21,231 bases of DNA, taken from positions 1-21,231 of the forward strand of contig JAUIEM010000149.1 of the NCBI GenBank assembly GCA_030428695.1. Reading direction: 5' to 3'. The DNA is from a bacterium. Its GTDB lineage: Bacteria > Planctomycetota > J058 > JAJDCP01. Of the stretch, positions 20,801-21,231 are shown piece by piece (position 1 is the stretch's first letter; each line of letters opens with the position of its first letter). A program made the position numbers and the translations under genes. A model generated the notes under the pieces. The model saw only the letters and a list, made by a program, of their open reading frames with translations, searched no databases and was not told the DNA's origin.

Positions 20801-20986
20801 CTGCTTGAGGCGACGCTGGGTGCGCACGCTCGCGTCCTGCCGGGCCAGCGCGCTCTCGACCTCGGCGCGCAGCGCGGCGCCCTGCTCCGCCGGCAGCTGG
20901 GCGAGCTGGGTCGCCGCCAGGGCGAGGTCCCCGCGCGCCAGGGCCGTCCGGCCGAAGGCCTCGTGCGCCTGCGCGCGGCCCCGCAC
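17834..20986 (-). CDS. Very large TPR membrane protein (5' end uncertain, coding may reach about 21124)
   Basis: At least 1050 residues. Using GTG 20986, one membrane segment lies at about 62-84 (ALLAAGLLLLLGLSGGLFVIAL), followed by a coiled coil (QNEDIREQAEQIRRERDDAK). Residues 110-1000 are almost wholly helical TPR-like units with a period near 50-60 residues (RRDLA...LG.....G....A......AL..L..L......P). In planctomycetes, such a linker, membrane helix and long TPR tail often follow an N-terminal Ser/Thr kinase. Here no kinase is joined in frame. The same frame stays coding-like upstream (PTEALYADFTEAVAAFKQAHRLWPAND) until a stop at 21125-21127, so the true start is upstream of 20986 or the frame is shifted. 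Large scaffold or partner-binding protein. Substrate unknown. Confidence 0.85.
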   Translation of the reverse strand: MRGRAQAHEAFGRTALARGDLALAATQLAQLPAEQGAALRAEVESALARQDASVRTQRRLKQALLAAGLLLLLGLSGGLFVIALQNEDIREQAEQIRRERDDAKARGHIAITALSELTHEVRDELMIDVADSRSQAAARRLLESARGHLEGLLAAHIARATIDIGTVEVLLRLCELTIVVDGKLDEALELWKEASTRADTLAARGRMRPVLMCDLLQVGADLHARLGALQRSDELLGRALALVDGPADATSRRAAAVVRLALADLRIQQGRYVEAEPLAERSLAAARQLLAEEPDSSEYAEHVSEALLRLIRVRDHLGEGESAEALSAQLVHIERKRLAADPTSPTLRESLALALLRRAALLEAQGRGDPGALRAEALALYRQLRLRSPESSYLANGLAQALLGNAEHLLRRGALEEAEELAAEAVALQRSLVERDARSANARSALLEGLRVLAEIQRAAGGHGLEALRERAALSATLVGLDSTDAGGRRDHARALLDLGHARLLRGELGEALRLHREGLALLQDLAERNPALDSADRELLPALAKLGEVLLFEGQIQEALKLQEQQVALAEGLWAQQPDSAQARRDLSIAYDGLAAVLETRGELERADPLRAESLELRRELAAEDPGDWTARDDLWRALLAAGDLARSRGDVGRAGSCYQEALTGVRAMVAADSSNLRVRRDLGAVLDRVGDLRKREGDLAGARVAYEEAIGLAQALVDATPDDLQRRRDLAMAHQNLGMLLRAEGSARAALESFQASHELLAGLHDAVPDNPMFERDVGASLIHLAETRLALGAVDEAIATFLVCFETFEALARAFPDAVEAQRDLVEVSGMLAHAFEQLGSPDQAVLLYEEQVRSLQSFLSRVPGSLEMARRLTQALYHRSRMAEQLGEVSAAARWAGAAVRNHRALLGRADVERELAALAGVEARLLTAVYQAWDPAVGLPATRDERWVLGEACLACGDVAAALDVYEGSLVEPPALQAEPFIAGARAASRGAALAPDVAARCAQLGLRWLEAALQRGAERDALREDPGLVWLREQPGATELLAGE

Positions 20987-21231
20987 GGCGGCGTCATTGG
21001 CCGGCCACAGCCGGTGCGCCTGCTTGAAGGCCGCGACCGCCTCGGTGAAGTCGGCGTACAGCGCCTCGGTCGGCCGCTCCTTCCCCGCCTCGCAGCCCCG
21101 CAGGAGGGCACGCGATCGGCACCGTCATGGTCCAGACCTCCACGGAGGCCCGAACCGGTCACAACTGCCGAGTGCTGCGCAGCGTGTTCCTCGGCGCGGT
21201 GGCCTCGACCCGCTGCGCCGGCCTCGACGTC
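20987..21231. other. Right edge: probable upstream coding of the TPR gene, then unassigned sequence
   Basis: 20987-21110 has strong coding bias in the minus TPR frame. Beyond it, minus-strand GGAGGT lies eight bases before an ATG (21126-21128) in a different frame that closes after about 44 codons. On the plus strand a frame from ATG 21127 is open to the edge with good third-position GC but no ribosome site. I could not decide which is real. Confidence 0.4.

Noticed and set aside
21127..21231. Plus-strand frame from ATG 21127 to the right edge, with a faint likeness to kinase text (GTxxxxSTEARTG...SVFLGAV)
   Set aside because: It has no ribosome site, the likeness is weak, and it is too short to judge. 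It is kept only as a note on the right edge.

Overview
This window is high-GC bacterial DNA with densely packed genes and strong G/C preference at third codon positions. The gene content suggests an environmental Planctomycetota-like (or, less likely, Myxococcota-like) genome: a small EF-hand protein, a Ser/Thr protein kinase, a very large TPR membrane protein, an exported gluzincin-like protein whose metal-binding motif has decayed, short lipoproteins, and many exported proteins of unknown function. The phylum is inferred from gene style. There is no rRNA, tRNA or informational marker in the window.

Layout. 1-318 (minus) is the 5' end of a gene that runs off the left edge. It encodes an HRGEGV hexapeptide repeat and has a folded leader that could cover its ribosome binding site. 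384-896 is gene-free and carries a REP/BIME-like pair of GTAG hairpins. 897-1769 (minus) is an unknown exported protein. It diverges from an EF-hand protein plus nucleotidyltransferase operon (1947-2994). A second REP pair lies at 3040-3119. 3395-7101 (minus) is a two-gene carbohydrate operon: a lipoprotein resembling (alpha/alpha)-toroid polysaccharide lyases, then a membrane-anchored GH88/GH105-like hydrolase, overlapping as TTGA.

7317-10719 (plus) holds a Ser/Thr kinase, an alpha/beta hydrolase, a DUF4920 lipoprotein and a DUF2505-like SRPBCC protein. An A/T-rich island separates it from a CTP-dependent lipid/prenol kinase-like membrane protein (10986-11729, minus). 12083-14288 (plus) encodes a 47-residue hypothetical protein and an exported degenerate gluzincin, followed by a clear intrinsic terminator. 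14393-15004 (plus) is a B-box-like zinc-finger membrane protein. 15148-15723 (minus) is a MOSC protein. 15852-16436 (plus) is an exported zinc-ribbon protein that overlaps tail-to-tail with a patatin-like phospholipase (16319-17158, minus). 17296-17820 (plus) is a CBS-pair protein. 17834-20986 or further (minus) is a giant TPR protein whose 5' end looks frameshifted or mis-started.

The clearest functional unit is the lyase-like/GH105 pair, which fits stepwise breakdown of a uronate-containing polysaccharide. No phage, IS element, CRISPR array or RNA gene was recognised. The most notable non-coding signals are the GTAG-hairpin REP pairs, the nested leader hairpin at 319-383, a 15-nt palindrome shared by two intergenic regions, and two unrelated proteins that both carry 18-bp hexapeptide minisatellites.
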